DNA of 64,000 nucleotides. It comes from Chionoecetes opilio. Taxonomy: Eukaryota > Arthropoda > Malacostraca > Decapoda > Majidae. The position numbers and the translations under genes are program-made. The stretch covers positions 62,001 to 126,000 of the forward strand of contig JACEEZ010020031.1 of NCBI GenBank assembly GCA_016584305.1, in the 5' to 3' direction. Each line of letters begins with the position of its first letter. Position 1 is the stretch's first letter. The notes under the pieces were generated by a model, which worked only from the letters and a program-made list of their open reading frames with translations, ran no database searches and was not told where the DNA came from. This document shows positions 35,623 to 46,458 of this stretch, one piece after another.

Positions 35623-36474
35623 TAACTACACACCATTAGACTATAATCACCTGACCTAAACCCATATAGAAATAACATGTCAGGGAGGGAGGATGGGAGG
35701 ATATGCCCTATGGGCCCATCAAAACCTCAATGGGCCCCCCCAGGACCCCATGGGCCACGGGGAAAATGCCCCGGCAGACCCCCCCTCGGTGGGCCTGGGT
35801 GTATTGGTTCTGTCTCTGTTACTGTCCAGGTCATTCCACACATCAATACATCAATTCAGAAAACTGTATAACTACGTACTGATGTTTTTCAGTGTGAATA
35901 CTTGTTTAATTATCACTCTTTTTGTGCCTATGGAACTTTTACGTAACATAATTCAGCATCTTTTTATTTTTGTTGATCTGTAATGTTATAACTACAAGAA
36001 GACGAGCACACATGCATTCATGAATATGTATTGTGTTCAGGAACACATCCCCATTCAAGCCATGTATTGGTTCTTTCGATATATTGTTCCATATTTCAGT
36101 ATACTTCATACAAGGAGGCTTTGTGGAATGTGTTGTAAGGTTTTGAAAGTGAAAATTTACGTTATTAGAAGTCTGGGATGAAAAGTCCTCACAATCTCGA
36201 TCACCTGTAGTGAGTACAGTAATTGCTAGATAGAAATTTAAGGATGGTATTAGTATAAACAACTTTAATATTTATTGTACTTTAATATTAACTTGTCAAT
36301 GTAACTTAAAAAGAACTAAACACTTAGTAGTACTAATAACAAACACAAAATTAAAGGAATGTTCTTGGTCACACATAAAACTATAGTCACCAGATAAAGC
36401 AGAGGTAGTCTGGCAATGTTTCAAGGGCAATTGGGCAAAACCCAATGTTTCAAGATCCTAAATATGCCCCGGGT
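35623..36474. other. 3' flank of zinc-finger exon 13, part of the duplicated cassette
   Basis: Segment 35970-36130 (from GATCTGTAATGTTATAACTA) recurs at 37141-37960 (with a Tigger insertion) and 40128-40290, showing it belongs to the tandemly duplicated unit. Confidence 0.7.
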
Positions 36475-36774
36475 TCAAGAGACACATGAGTGGACACTCA
36501 TGTGTCTCTTGAAATTTGATTTTTGACTTGACCGATAAGAACAGAGAGGACAGGCAAAGGGCTTCTCTCCCGTGTGAGTTTTGACATGTTTTCCCATGTT
36601 TGACTTGATACATGTGCTATAAGAGCAGTAGGCACAGAAAAACCTTCTGGCACTAATTCCGGTGGCACATTCCGCCCCACCAGTGGCGGCAGTGTCGATG
36701 TAGGATTCCTGAGGTATCTGATGCAGTGTTTCTGTCTCAGGGTGTGGCCTCCTTTCCCCACTTGCCATCCAAAC
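36475..36774 (-). CDS. C2H2 zinc-finger terminal exon 13 (two fingers)
   Basis: Acceptor TTTTTGGCAG, 99 codons and a stop. It starts VWMASGERRPHPETETLHQI, has a spacer of about 46 residues, then two fingers: CAYC (contacts I,S,N,K) and CPLC (Q,S,N,R). It ends HMSVHSCVS. One of four near-identical exons (with 39193, 41220 and 42609). The second finger helix differs most from its siblings. Confidence 0.9.
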   Translation of the reverse strand, partial: VWMASGERRPHPETETLHQIPQESYIDTAATGGAECATGISARRFFCAYCSYSTCIKSNMGKHVKTHTGEKPFACPLCSYRSSQKSNFKRHMSVHSCVS

Positions 36775-37025
36775 CTGCCAAAAATGGTCAATCTTACTCA
36801 CTTTGCTGGATGTGAGTGTGAAGGAAAGAAACAGTAGTCCACATTATGTACAGACTATTTATTATTGCTCTGCATGTAGTCAGTCATGGCGGCTAAATAG
36901 AGGATGGAGTATCACACTGTGCATTAATATCTACCCTGTGCACTGATCACCACCAGGACGAAGCACTCCATACTCTCATTACTATTTCCACGTCAGTTTG
37001 CATTCCACTAGGGATGTTAGGTACC
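36775..37025. repeat. duplicated intron flank of the zinc-finger cassette
   Basis: The stretch after the acceptor (TGGTCAATCTTACTCACTTT through CAGTCATGGCGGC to CATTCCACTAGG) recurs at 39744-39980, 41513-41740 and 42909-43137 with high identity. Confidence 0.85.
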
Positions 37026-37159
37026 GCCCCTTCTTGTAATGCATGTTTTTAATTGTAAATACTTGTTTGATTATAATTTTTTTTGTGCTTATGGAAATTT
37101 TACATAACTTAATTCAACTTTTTTTCTTCTATTTTTGTTGATCTGTAACGTTATAACTA

Positions 37160-37829
37160 CAGGGAGGTCCCGAAGATACGAGCAGTTAGGTTCCACCTGG
37201 CATACTCGCAAAGCGAAATCTCGTATAACGAAACACATAACTAATGGTAAAATATAGGTTTGGTTCCAGGACCCCATCAATTAAAAAAATAAATCAGAAA
37301 AAAAAAGACATGATTTTCAAGCTCAAATAAACTATAGCAAACACAACAAACACACAGCGTCTATATTACCCACACTGTACTACCTATTCTGTAGAAAAAG
37401 AATTCTGACAGAGAAAATAGCACACAAAATAACATAACCACATTAATTAAACAAAAAACATGCATAACAAGCAAAAAAGATGTTGTAATGTATGGGACGC
37501 CAGGTGATACAAGAGAAGGTAGTGTAGCAGTTCCAAGGTTGGGGCCCCACACCTGCTAATTACCCCACAATGTCAAGCCGCACCATATGCTTAATTACCC
37601 TTCAGGTCACGGCTTGCTAGGGGTGACCTCACTGGGGTCAACCAAATCCCCCTTTGTCCAGACAGGGAGTGGTAGGGCGTGCATTTTGAACTTGATAATT
37701 TTACTCACCCCAGTTTGAATGTTGTATCATTGGATTTTCGATCTCGTATATTGAAAATAGACCCTAATTTACACCTCTCGTATCATCGGATTCTCGTATA
37801 CCGAATGTTCGTATAACGGGACCTCCCTG
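37160..37829. mobile_element. Tigger/pogo-like DNA element, copy 2 (reverse)
   Basis: Same ends as copy 1 in opposite orientation, TA duplication at 37158-37159 and 37830-37831. A paralogous empty site TAACTATAAGAAAACGAGC is kept at about 40135-40153, confirming insertion at a single TA. 670 bp, no transposase. Confidence 0.9.
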
Positions 37830-38001
37830 TATAAGAAAACGAGCACACATGCATTCATGAATCAGTATTGTGTTCAGGAACGCATCCCCATTCAAGCCAT
37901 GTATTGGTACTTTTGATACACCTTATTTCAGTATACATACAAGGAGGCTTTGTGGAACGCACGTACTCATATCATCGCAATCATACTGTGCTTACCTAAG
38001 G

Positions 38002-38029
38002 CAAAGACTACTGTGTACAGTAGTCTTTG
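38002..38029. repeat. 28-bp palindrome with 7-bp flanking direct repeats
   Basis: Arms CAAAGACTACTG and CAGTAGTCTTTG around TGTA, with CCTAAGG on both sides (37995-38001 and 38030-38036). The paralogous sequence near 40310-40325 has a single CCTAAGG and no palindrome, so this is a real insertion. Confidence 0.85.
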
Positions 38030-38036
38030 CCTAAGG

Positions 38037-38930
38037 ATAAAGTAGAGTTCAGGTTCAAAGAAATAGAGTACACCACTACAAAGGCAGATTTATAGGTCTG
38101 TTACATTTAATTACCTATAATATATATAATTCATAACAATAATGTGAAGTTTTCATTTTTTCTCTCAGTATGAAATTAAATATTTGGTCCCCTTCCCTGA
38201 TGCGCCTGATTTTGTTAGTTACGAGCATTGGCATAGTTAGGTCTGGGCATCGGGGGCTGCAGACCCGAATGTTTTATGAATAGCCCCAAATCTTGAATAG
38301 CCTTTTTTTTTTTCTTTTTTTTTTCTTCACTAAAGTAAGATATGCTCTGACTGGGACCAACACAACATTATAGTAAGAAACAAGAGATTTGGTTAGATGT
38401 TACTTGGCGTAGCTATGCTGATGGCATCCTTTTTATGAGCAGGACAAGAGAGAGGTTGAGAGAACAGAGGAGATGAGGAGTGCAACAGACAGATTAGATA
38501 TCAAAAGACCTTCTGGAGAGGTGAAGTAAAGAATATCAGATGGACACGACACAAGAGTTGACACAGTTTTGTCATGGTTCAAACGAAGCCCTTAATTTGT
38601 CACACAATAGAAGCAGAAGTTATAAGACCAGGGTTAGTCAGATTTCAGTATCGAACAAAGCATTGGCAATAGACAATCTATATAATTGCTTCATCACGCA
38701 AAACCTCTCTATTTCTTAGAGTTTTACTCCTGTTGCTGAAAATAAATATAATAACGAAGTTGAACCCCATCTTAGATTGTCTTGATTTTATTTTCATTTC
38801 ATGTTACAAACATTATGCGAAGCAAATGACCGAAACCTTTTAGAGCACAGTGTATCACATCTTATATTCATTATACTCAAATAAATTTAAAATATCAGTA
38901 AAAATCTAAAGCTCTCTAGGTCCGTCAATA
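38037..38930. other. non-coding spacer in the zinc-finger array
   Basis: No exon recognised. Contains a T-rich block near 38305-38325. Confidence 0.5.
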
Positions 38931-38931
38931 A

Positions 38932-39139
38932 CACTATAGTCGCCAGATGCCATGTATTACAAATTTTAGCATCACTACAAACATGTATGTGCCACTGAAG
39001 AGGCATGCACAGTAGTTTATATTATGTACATCACACTACATGTCTTCAGTGGCACATACAAGTCTGTAGTAATGCTAAAATTCTTAATATATGGCGCTTG
39101 GCGACATTAGTGCAGTGGCAACTATAGTGTTGTTGACGG
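38932..39139. mobile_element. palindromic MITE, copy 1
   Basis: Ends CCGTCAATAACACTATAGT and its near complement. The two halves pair along most of their length (CAGTGGCACATAC in the middle). Relative of 42052-42286. Confidence 0.8.
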
Positions 39140-39192
39140 TAGGCAGGCAAGACTAAACCCCCAATATTTCAAGATCCTAAATACGCTCCTGG

Positions 39193-39483
39193 TTATGAGT
39201 GAACAAGCATGTGTCGCTTGACCTTGGATTTTTGATTTGACCGATAAGAACAGAGAGGACAGGCAAAGGGCTTCTCTCCCGTGTGAGTTTGGACATGTTT
39301 TGTCATGTTTGACTTGATACATGTGCTATAAGAGCAGTGGGTACAGAAAAACCTTCTGGCACTAATTCCGGTGCCACATTCCGCCCCACCAGTGGCGGCA
39401 GTGTCGATGTAGGATTCCTGAGGTATCTGATGCAGTGTTTCTGTCTCAGGGTGTGGCCTCCTTTCCCCACTTGCCATCCAAAC
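39193..39483 (-). CDS. C2H2 zinc-finger terminal exon 12 (two fingers)
   Basis: Acceptor TTTTTGGCAG, 96 codons and a stop, starting VWMASGERRPHPETETLHQI as in exon 13. Fingers: CTHC (contacts I,S,N,K) and CPLC (Q,S,K,R). It ends HMLVHS. In its upstream intron a stretch of about 46 bp is repeated on both sides of a SINE (39488-39533 and 39748-39793). Confidence 0.9.
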   Translation of the reverse strand, partial: VWMASGERRPHPETETLHQIPQESYIDTAATGGAECGTGISARRFFCTHCSYSTCIKSNMTKHVQTHTGEKPFACPLCSYRSNQKSKVKRHMLVHS

Positions 39484-39533
39484 CTGCCAAAAATGGTCAA
39501 TCTTACTCACTTTGCTGCATGTGAGTGTGAAGG

Positions 39534-39708
39534 ATAAGATAAGATCCTTTGATCCTATCTAGACACTTTGCAAGTACCAACTACAAGGTTATTGACTATA
39601 CAAAGCGCCACCACGCCAGGACGAATTTGGTGGCCTCGAACCGCTGACCGAATGCAGGGACTCTGCACGCATAACAACAGCTCTACCAACCGCGCCACCC
39701 TGACGGGT
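39534..39708 (-). mobile_element. tRNA-derived SINE, copy 1
   Basis: Reverse copy of the element at 47017. The minus strand begins with GACGG-TGGCGCGGTTGGTAG (tRNA-like box A) and GGTTCGAGGCC (box B), then the body, and ends in a (TATCT)n tail. Inserted close to the acceptor of zinc-finger exon 12. Confidence 0.8.
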
Positions 39709-40358
39709 GGAAAGGGGGAGAAATGGAGGAAATATATATACTAGGAAAAAATGGTCAATCTTACTCACTTTGCTGGATGTGAGTGTGAAGGAAAGAAACA
39801 GTAGTCCACATTATGTACAGACTATTTATTATTGCTCTGCATGTAGTCAGTCATGGCGGCAAAATAGTGGATGGAGTATCACACTGTGCATTAATATCTA
39901 CCCTGTGCACTGATCACCACCAGGACGAAGCACTCCATACTCTCATTACTATTTCCACGTCAGTTTGCATTCCACTAGGATGTTAGAAAGAGATAGCAAT
40001 AACATCATTTCCAAATCAGGTGAAATCTAGCCATTTTATACATAAATCACAAACTGGCCTTCTATGTGATATATTTTCATTATTTTGTTACACGTGAGCA
40101 GTACATGATGTACTGCTGTAAGTATAGTAATGTTATAACTATAAGAAAACGAGCACACATTCATTCATGAATCAGTATTGTGTTCAGGAATGCATCCCAT
40201 TCAAGCCATGTATTGGTTCTTTCGATATACCATATTTCAGTATACTACATACATACAAGGAGGCTTTGTGGAACGCACACACTCATATCATCGCAATCAT
40301 ACTGTGCTTCTTACCTAAGGATAAAGTGGAGTTCAGATTTGAAGAAAATTACACAATA

Positions 40359-40610
40359 CAGTGATACCTTGGAACTCGTACAATCTCGTATCTCGATCTT
40401 ATCTCAAACAACTTTGAATTCCAACAATTTTTTGGAAAATATTTCGATCCAGAATTCAAATATTTTCTTGGAATTAGAACAAATGCCGTTCAGGGTTGCC
40501 ATTTGGTGTCTTCTATTACCAAATTAGGGTAAATTTGGTAATTAAAAATTTGCTTTGCAATTCGAACTGCCTCCTGGAACTAATTATGTTTGAGTTCCAA
40601 GGTATCACTG
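40359..40610. mobile_element. pogo-like MITE, copy 1
   Basis: Inverted ends CAGTGATACCTTGGAACTCG and GAGTTCCAAGGTATCACTG with TA on both sides (40357-40358 and 40611-40612). 252 bp, no coding capacity. Confidence 0.85.
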
Positions 40611-40914
40611 TACTACTTCAAAGGCAGATTGTGTCTGTTGCATTTAATTACCTATAATATTATAATTCATGACAATAATGTTATTTCTCCATTTTTTCTC
40701 AATATGAAAATAAAAGTTTGGTTCTCTTCCCTGATTTGTTTTTCTTTCTAACATTGGAGCCTATAGCGCCTGTTAGCTATTATTTTTTCCCTGGGGGGTC
40801 AGGTGATGGCTTGGCCCTGCACATTCTGGAGGGCTGTGATGGTTGGCCCTCGCCCGTAGTGGCGCAGGCTAGATTTTTATAGTGACACCTGTGATGTTAT
40901 AGGTGAAGGTCCAT

Positions 40915-41197
40915 TTTCTGTGATGGTTCTACCCTCAGCCAGGCTCATGCTGACACCTGCTGTTTCTTTCGCCACACTTGAAGTCGCAGTCGAAAGAACA
41001 GGTATGCAGCATGCAAGTGTCTTCGGCCACTCGACGATGGATTGCTCCTTGGTGGGACTTGAACTCGGGACCTTGTGCTCACCTACCAGGCTCTTGTCGA
41101 CCGCGTTAAAGATGGTTGAAAGAGTTGCCCGCGACAGGATTCTAACTCGGGACATCGAGCTCACCACTCCAATCCGCTAACCACTCGGCCACTGCCT
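40915..41197 (-). mobile_element. SINE with two tRNA-like modules
   Basis: The minus strand starts GCAGTGGCCGAGTGGTTAGC (Ser/Leu-type box A), followed by box-B-like GAGTTAGAATCC. A second module has CCGAGTTCAAGTCCC. The rest is body sequence. Dimeric tRNA-derived SINE is the likely class. Confidence 0.65.
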
Positions 41198-41219
41198 TCC
41201 TTGATGCACCTGATGACAG

Positions 41220-41504
41220 TTATGAGTGGACAATCATGTGCCTTTTGACCTTTGATTTTTCATTTGACCGATAAGAACAGAGAGGACAGGCAAAGGGCTT
41301 CTCACCTGTGTGGATTTGGACATGTTTTGCCATGTTTGCCTTTATACCTGTGCTATAAGAGCAGTGGGCACAGAAAAACCTTCTGGCACTAATGGCAGTT
41401 TGTGGACATCCCGCCCCACCAGTGGCGGCAGTGTCGATGTAGGATTCCTGAGGTATCTGATGCCGTGTTTCGTGTGGCCTCCTTTGCCCACTTGCCATCC
41501 AAAC
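41220..41504 (-). CDS. C2H2 zinc-finger terminal exon 11 (two fingers)
   Basis: Acceptor TTTTTGGCAG, 94 codons and a stop. It starts VWMASGQRRPHETRHQIPQE, a slightly shortened form of the shared spacer. Fingers: CAHC (contacts I,A,N,K) and CPLC (E,S,K,R). It ends HMIVHS. Third of the four tandem duplicates. Confidence 0.9.
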   Translation of the reverse strand, partial: VWMASGQRRPHETRHQIPQESYIDTAATGGAGCPQTAISARRFFCAHCSYSTGIKANMAKHVQIHTGEKPFACPLCSYRSNEKSKVKRHMIVHS

Positions 41505-42051
41505 CTGCCAAAAATGGTCAATCTTACTCACTTTGCTGGATGTGAGTGTGAAGGAAAGAAACAGTAGTCCACATTATGTACAGACTATTTATTATTGCAT
41601 GTAGTCAGTCATGGCGGCAAAATAGTGGATGGAGTATCACACTGTGCATTAATATCTACCCTGTGCACTGATCACCACCAGGACGAAGCACTCCATACTC
41701 TCATTACTATTTCCACCTCATTTTGCATTCCACTAGGATGTTAGAAAGAGATAGCAATAACATCATTTCCGAATCAGGTGAAATCTAGCCATTTTATACA
41801 TAAATCACAAACTGGCCTTCTATGTGATATATTTTATTTGTTTGATACACGTGAGCAGTACAGTGCAATCGAGTTCTCCAATGTATCCTGTTTTGAAGTG
41901 GGTTTTTTTTTACATGTATTTGAAATTATAACAGAGTATTCAATTTTGGAATAAGTTTTGGTGTTGCCGGTGATGCTTATCTGACCTATCTTATCAAATT
42001 CAGCTTTTCCAAAGTTGTATCTTCCATTTCTATGGGATTCTGATCTGTCTA

Positions 42052-42286
42052 CCGTCAATAACACTATAGTCGCCACTGCACTAATGTCGCCAGGTGAATT
42101 TTATAGGCGAATATTACAAATTTTAGCATCACTACAGACTTGTATGTGCCACTAAAGACATGTACATAATATAAGCTACTATTCATGCCTCTCTAGTAGC
42201 ACATACCAATCTGTAGTGATGCTAAAATTTGTAAAATATGACGCCTAGCGACATTAGTGCAGTGGCGACTATAGTGTTATTGACGG
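42052..42286. mobile_element. palindromic MITE, copy 2
   Basis: Ends CCGTCAATAACACTATAGT and ACTATAGTGTTATTGACGG flanked by TA. The arms share CACTGCACTAATGTCGC, and TTTTAGCATCACTACAGA occurs in both halves. 235 bp, almost fully fold-back. Confidence 0.85.
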
Positions 42287-42608
42287 TACATCTCTTTCTT
42301 CCTTTATTTCAAACTCAATGAGAAGTGTGCGTCTGAGTGTATTTATATCATTGTAATGTAAGGGAAATGAGTTATGCTTGTGGGGTTCTGTCTGCGGCAC
42401 TGTCCGGTCATTCCATTCCACACATCAATACGTCAATTCAAAAAGCTGTATAAAAGGGTAGGTACCCAATGCGCATTTTGCTAACGCGAATTGCTTCTAA
42501 CACGGCAAAGGCAAAATATCCAGTCAGTCTTTGATGCGGTTAACCGTACGTACTTCAAAGGCAGATGGTGTCTGTTGCATTTAATTACCTATAATTAAAA
42601 AAAGAATT

Positions 42609-42905
42609 TTATTTTTCCAAGTGGATAATCATGTGTCTCTTGACCTTTGGTTTTTCATTTGACCGATAAGAACAGAGAGGACAGGCAAAGGGCTTCTCTC
42701 CCGTGTGGATTTTGACATGTCTTGCCATGTTTGATTTCATACATGTGCTATAAGAGCAGTGGGCGCAGAAAAACCTTCTGGCACTAATTCCGGTGTCACA
42801 TTCCGCCCCACCAGTGGCGGCAGTGTCGATGTAGGATTCCTGAGGTATCTGATGCAGTGTTTCTGTCTCAGGGTGTGGCCTCCTTTCCCCACTTGCCATC
42901 CAAAC
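42609..42905 (-). CDS. C2H2 zinc-finger terminal exon 10 (two fingers)
   Basis: Acceptor TTTTTGGCAG, 98 codons and a stop, starting VWMASGERRPHPETETLHQI. Fingers: CAHC (contacts M,S,N,R) and CPLC (E,P,K,R). It ends HMIIHLEK. Fourth of the tandem duplicates. Confidence 0.9.
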   Translation of the reverse strand, partial: VWMASGERRPHPETETLHQIPQESYIDTAATGGAECDTGISARRFFCAHCSYSTCMKSNMARHVKIHTGEKPFACPLCSYRSNEKPKVKRHMIIHLEK

Positions 42906-43242
42906 CTGCCAAAAATGGTCAATCTTACTCACTTTGCTGGATGTGAGTGTGAAGGAAAGAAACAGTAGTCCACATTATGTACAGACTATTTATTATTGCA
43001 TGTAGTCAGTCATGGCGGCTAAATAGTGGATGGAGTATCACACTGTGCATTAATATCTACCCTGTGCACTGATCACCACCAGGACGAAGCACTCCATACT
43101 CTCATTACTATTTCCACCTCATTTTGCATTCCACTAGGATGTTAGAAAAAGATAGGAATAACATCATTTCCAAATCAGGTGAAATCTTGCCATTTGCCAT
43201 AAATCACAAACTGGCCTTATATGTGATGTACTGTTTTTAATA

Positions 43243-43496
43243 CAGTGATACCTTGGAACTCGAACCTGCCAAACCACAAGGGGCACAAAAAGAGCCCCTT
43301 ACCTCGAACAACTTGGAATTTGAACTTTTTTTGGGGGAATATTTTGCTCCAGAATTTGAACAAATGTTCAAATGGCATTCAGGACGCCATTTGGTGTTTT
43401 TCGTTACCAAATTATGGTAAATTTGGCAATGAAAATTTTGCTTTGGAATTTGAATTGCCTCCTGGAACTAATTATGTGAGTTCCGAGGTATCACTG
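43243..43496. mobile_element. pogo-like MITE, copy 2
   Basis: CAGTGATACCTTGGAACTCG and GAGTTCCGAGGTATCACTG with TA on both sides. Same family as 40359. Confidence 0.85.
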
Positions 43497-43822
43497 TATT
43501 TTGATAAATGTGAGCAGTACAGTGCATGGGAGTTGTCCAATATATCCAATATATATCTTTTATATTTTGCCCATATTTGATTCATATGGCTTGTACTATT
43601 GTACGTAGTAGATTGTGCATACATTAAAGATCTCATCTACTATTTTAGAGAAATACATAACTCCATGAAAAAGGACTCTTTTACTTTTCAATATGTAAAC
43701 CAAACTGGCTGCAAGTCATTTAAAACAAGTATGGTAACATGGGTGGCAGGGAAGCACAGGGCCAGAACTAACTCATAAGGTCACGCCAGATGGTACCAGC
43801 ACGGAGGATAAAAGGCTGCAGA

Positions 43823-44152
43823 TTACTTGTGAGTGAGCAGGTGTCTTTTGACCTTGCCATTCTCACTGGAGCGGTAGGGACAGTGCGGGCAGGAGTAAGG
43901 CTTCTCGCCTGTGTGTATGCGCAGGTGTCTCTTTAGGTGGGAGGGATCACTCGTCTGATAGGAACACTCGGGGCAGGAGAACGGCTTTTCTCCCTCGTGA
44001 GTGCGCCAATGATCAAGGAAATGGGCGCGGTTATCGACGGAGACGAAGGAACACTGTGAACACCGCAGAATGTTCCTTCGGGGGGCGAGGGTCTTGCTAG
44101 CGCTTGTTTCCTCTCTGCTGTCAGACATTTGAGTCTCTTTTAACTGCTCCAC
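43823..44152 (-). CDS. C2H2 zinc-finger terminal exon 9 (three fingers)
   Basis: Acceptor TTCCCACAG, 109 codons and a stop, starting VEQLKETQMSDSREETSASK. Finger 1 (CSQC) has 13 rather than 12 residues before its first His. Fingers 2 and 3 have inferred contacts D,S,H,R and E,G,K,R. Linkers EGEKP and TGEKP. It ends HLLTHK. Confidence 0.9.
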   Translation of the reverse strand: MEQLKETQMSDSREETSASKTLAPRRNILRCSQCSFVSVDNRAHFLDHWRTHEGEKPFSCPECSYQTSDPSHLKRHLRIHTGEKPYSCPHCPYRSSENGKVKRHLLTHK

Positions 44153-44225
44153 CTGTGGGAATGTTTGTCAACTTCAGTCAAAACATTGCACAAATGTACT
44201 CATCTTACTTCACACTCATAATATC

Positions 44226-44590
44226 ATAAGAACATAAGAACATAAGAAAATAAGGAAGCTGCAAGAGGCCGCGAGACCTACATGTGTTACTTAACACTAC
44301 CTACATCCACCTTTCATCTCCATCCATGAAATTGATCAGCCTCCTTTTAAAGCTCCCTATTGACTCCGCACTAACTACAAGACGACTGAGTCCATTCCAA
44401 TCATTTACCACCTTATTTGTGAACCAAGTTTTCCCTATTTTTTATTTTTTATTATGCTTTTCCAGTTTAAATCCGTTACTTCTTGTTCTACCCTGATTAC
44501 TAGCCATACAAACTTTTCCTACATCTCCTTTATTGTATCCCTTTATCCACTTAAAAACTTCAGATATCCATCTCTATAACAAGTTTACTC
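44226..44590 (-). mobile_element. CR1-like LINE 3' end
   Basis: Longest of the CR1-like fragments. The minus strand encodes GDVGKVCMASNQGRTRSNGF, then [20 protein letters not shown] and FMDGDERWM with a stop, and ends in the TTATGTTC octamer tail. 5'-truncated. Confidence 0.85.
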
Positions 44591-44599
44591 ACAAGAAAC

Positions 44600-46119
44600 A
44601 GGATTTGAAGTAATATATATTTACACATTTCAGTAGTATAACAAGACCTTCAATTAAAGTTGTATATATTGTGCCTATTATGGAAAAAAATGCCATTATC
44701 ATTTAGATATACAATGCATTTATAAGTCTTTTCTCAGACAAATATAAGGAGGTCAGCAACCAATGTAGCAATGCCATGATATTGAGCTTGAAGCATAGGT
44801 AACTTTTAGAAGTCACGATGTTCATGATGTTGGATGTTTAGATTTTCATGATGTTAAATGTTCTTGAAATATCATCATGATTAGTAATAACAGTAATGAC
44901 ATCCAATAACAACAGTACTAGTACGTAGTTACCAAAGCAGTGTTGAGGCTTGTAGGAATGTGGTTCATCCAGCAACCTTTAGCACAAGACTTTTCAGTGT
45001 TAATGTATTTCGGTATTTATCAATTGTTAGAAGAGTTTTAATAGTAACGAAACATCCTAAAAATATAAGAATTTCCCTTTAATTTTGTAGAATATTTGTA
45101 TGTACATACTGCTAAATCTTTCGTTTAGGATTCTCCAATGAAATATTGAAAGAATTAAAGGATTTATTACAATATTTTTTCATAAACAATTATTAGTATA
45201 TATATATTTTTGTCAAAACGAACTCAGGATACAAACTAGAGCACCCAACAATAGTCTTCCTGGGAACACGGGTTTACAAATTCCTCTCTCTCTCTCTCTC
45301 TCTCATACAATTGCACCAATTTACTTCATGAAATATACTCGTACACATAAATCTTTGAATGATTTTGGAGATGTCTATGATGATGATTGTATCAGCCTTG
45401 TAGAAGTCTCAGACTCAAGTAATAAAATTATGTTGTAACACTTTACCATCAGGTTATAATTTCACTCAGTTTTAATGATAATGGTTTAATGGTATAAGGG
45501 GAAAATACTTAAGTTTTCAAATGTAATGAAACTCTTGGCCAGCAGGTGTAAACACAGCCAATTTCTGCTTGTTTCTTTAGACCAATACATACTAGGTAAG
45601 GAAGTAAAGATGGGGGCATACGCTATGCTGCACGTGGCCTCGGTGCTTAACTCCATCGCATTAGCCTTTGAGCCTGTGGTGGGTGACAACACGCTACCCC
45701 GGGACACAGGGCTAGTGTGACATCCGGGTTACCACAATACATACTGCCAACAGAAACTTTTACTCTGTACTTAAAGGACAGGACCTCCTGAAAACTCTCT
45801 TACATTCCACACCATCACAGAAAGGCAGATCCTCTTCTCATCAGGTGCTCTGGGCAGACCGAAAAGGGAGGCCGTGTGTGTGTGTGTGTCGGTGATGCAA
45901 TGGGATGGTGTGTCAGTTGTGGCATGAATAGAGGTATAAAGCAACTGGGTAACTTGATGATGTGTTGAACGGCAGAGTGATAACAAGTGATAACAATCCC
46001 AATGGCATTTTCCTCTACCTGTAATGGCATGATATAAGTACTGTGTGTATCACTTAGGGTAATGACGTGAGGAGGGCAAGTGAGATGAATGTGCAAGATT
46101 TAGGGTAGAAGAGATGATC
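44600..46119. other. intron sequence between zinc-finger exons
   Basis: Mostly AT-rich, with a short CT tract at 45283-45304. A GC-richer block at 45600-45720 is open on both strands (plus-strand frame ending at 45720) but has no family resemblance that I recognise. Confidence 0.45.
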
Positions 46120-46458
46120 TTACTTATGATGCCTCTGAATGTGATACAAAACCCTGTCATTCCTGTTTGACTTGTACACACAATGGGGACAAGAGAAGCG
46201 CTTCTCACTGGTGTGCACTTGAAGATGCTTGATCAGGTTGGATTTGTCTCTGGCTTGATAAGAACAAAGACTGCATGAAAATGGCTTTTCTCCCGTGTGG
46301 ATTCGGTAATGCCTCACATAGTTTGAGTGGTTGGTACTGACATAGTCACACTGAGGACAATGGTATTGCTCTGGCTCCCTTCTGGCGTTGAGTCTCCAAT
46401 CAGTACTACTGGCCTGCCTTACCTTGTTAGCCAAGTGATTGTCATTTTCCAGCCACAT
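46120..46458 (-). CDS. C2H2 zinc-finger terminal exon 8 (three fingers)
   Basis: Acceptor TTCCCACAG, 112 codons and a stop, starting MWLENDNHLANKVRQASSTD. Fingers: CPQC (N,S,N,R), CSLC (D,S,N,K), CPHC (R,D,R,Y). Linkers TGEKP and TSEKR. It ends HIQRHHK. The leader resembles exons 7 and 6 (VW--YD---ADKVGA). Confidence 0.9.
   Translation of the reverse strand: MWLENDNHLANKVRQASSTDWRLNARREPEQYHCPQCDYVSTNHSNYVRHYRIHTGEKPFSCSLCSYQARDKSNLIKHLQVHTSEKRFSCPHCVYKSNRNDRVLYHIQRHHK

Noticed and set aside
45526..45720. Possible exon in a GC-richer block, open on both strands
   Set aside because: I see no family motif and the splice sites are not convincing. It might be a decayed or non-coding conserved element.
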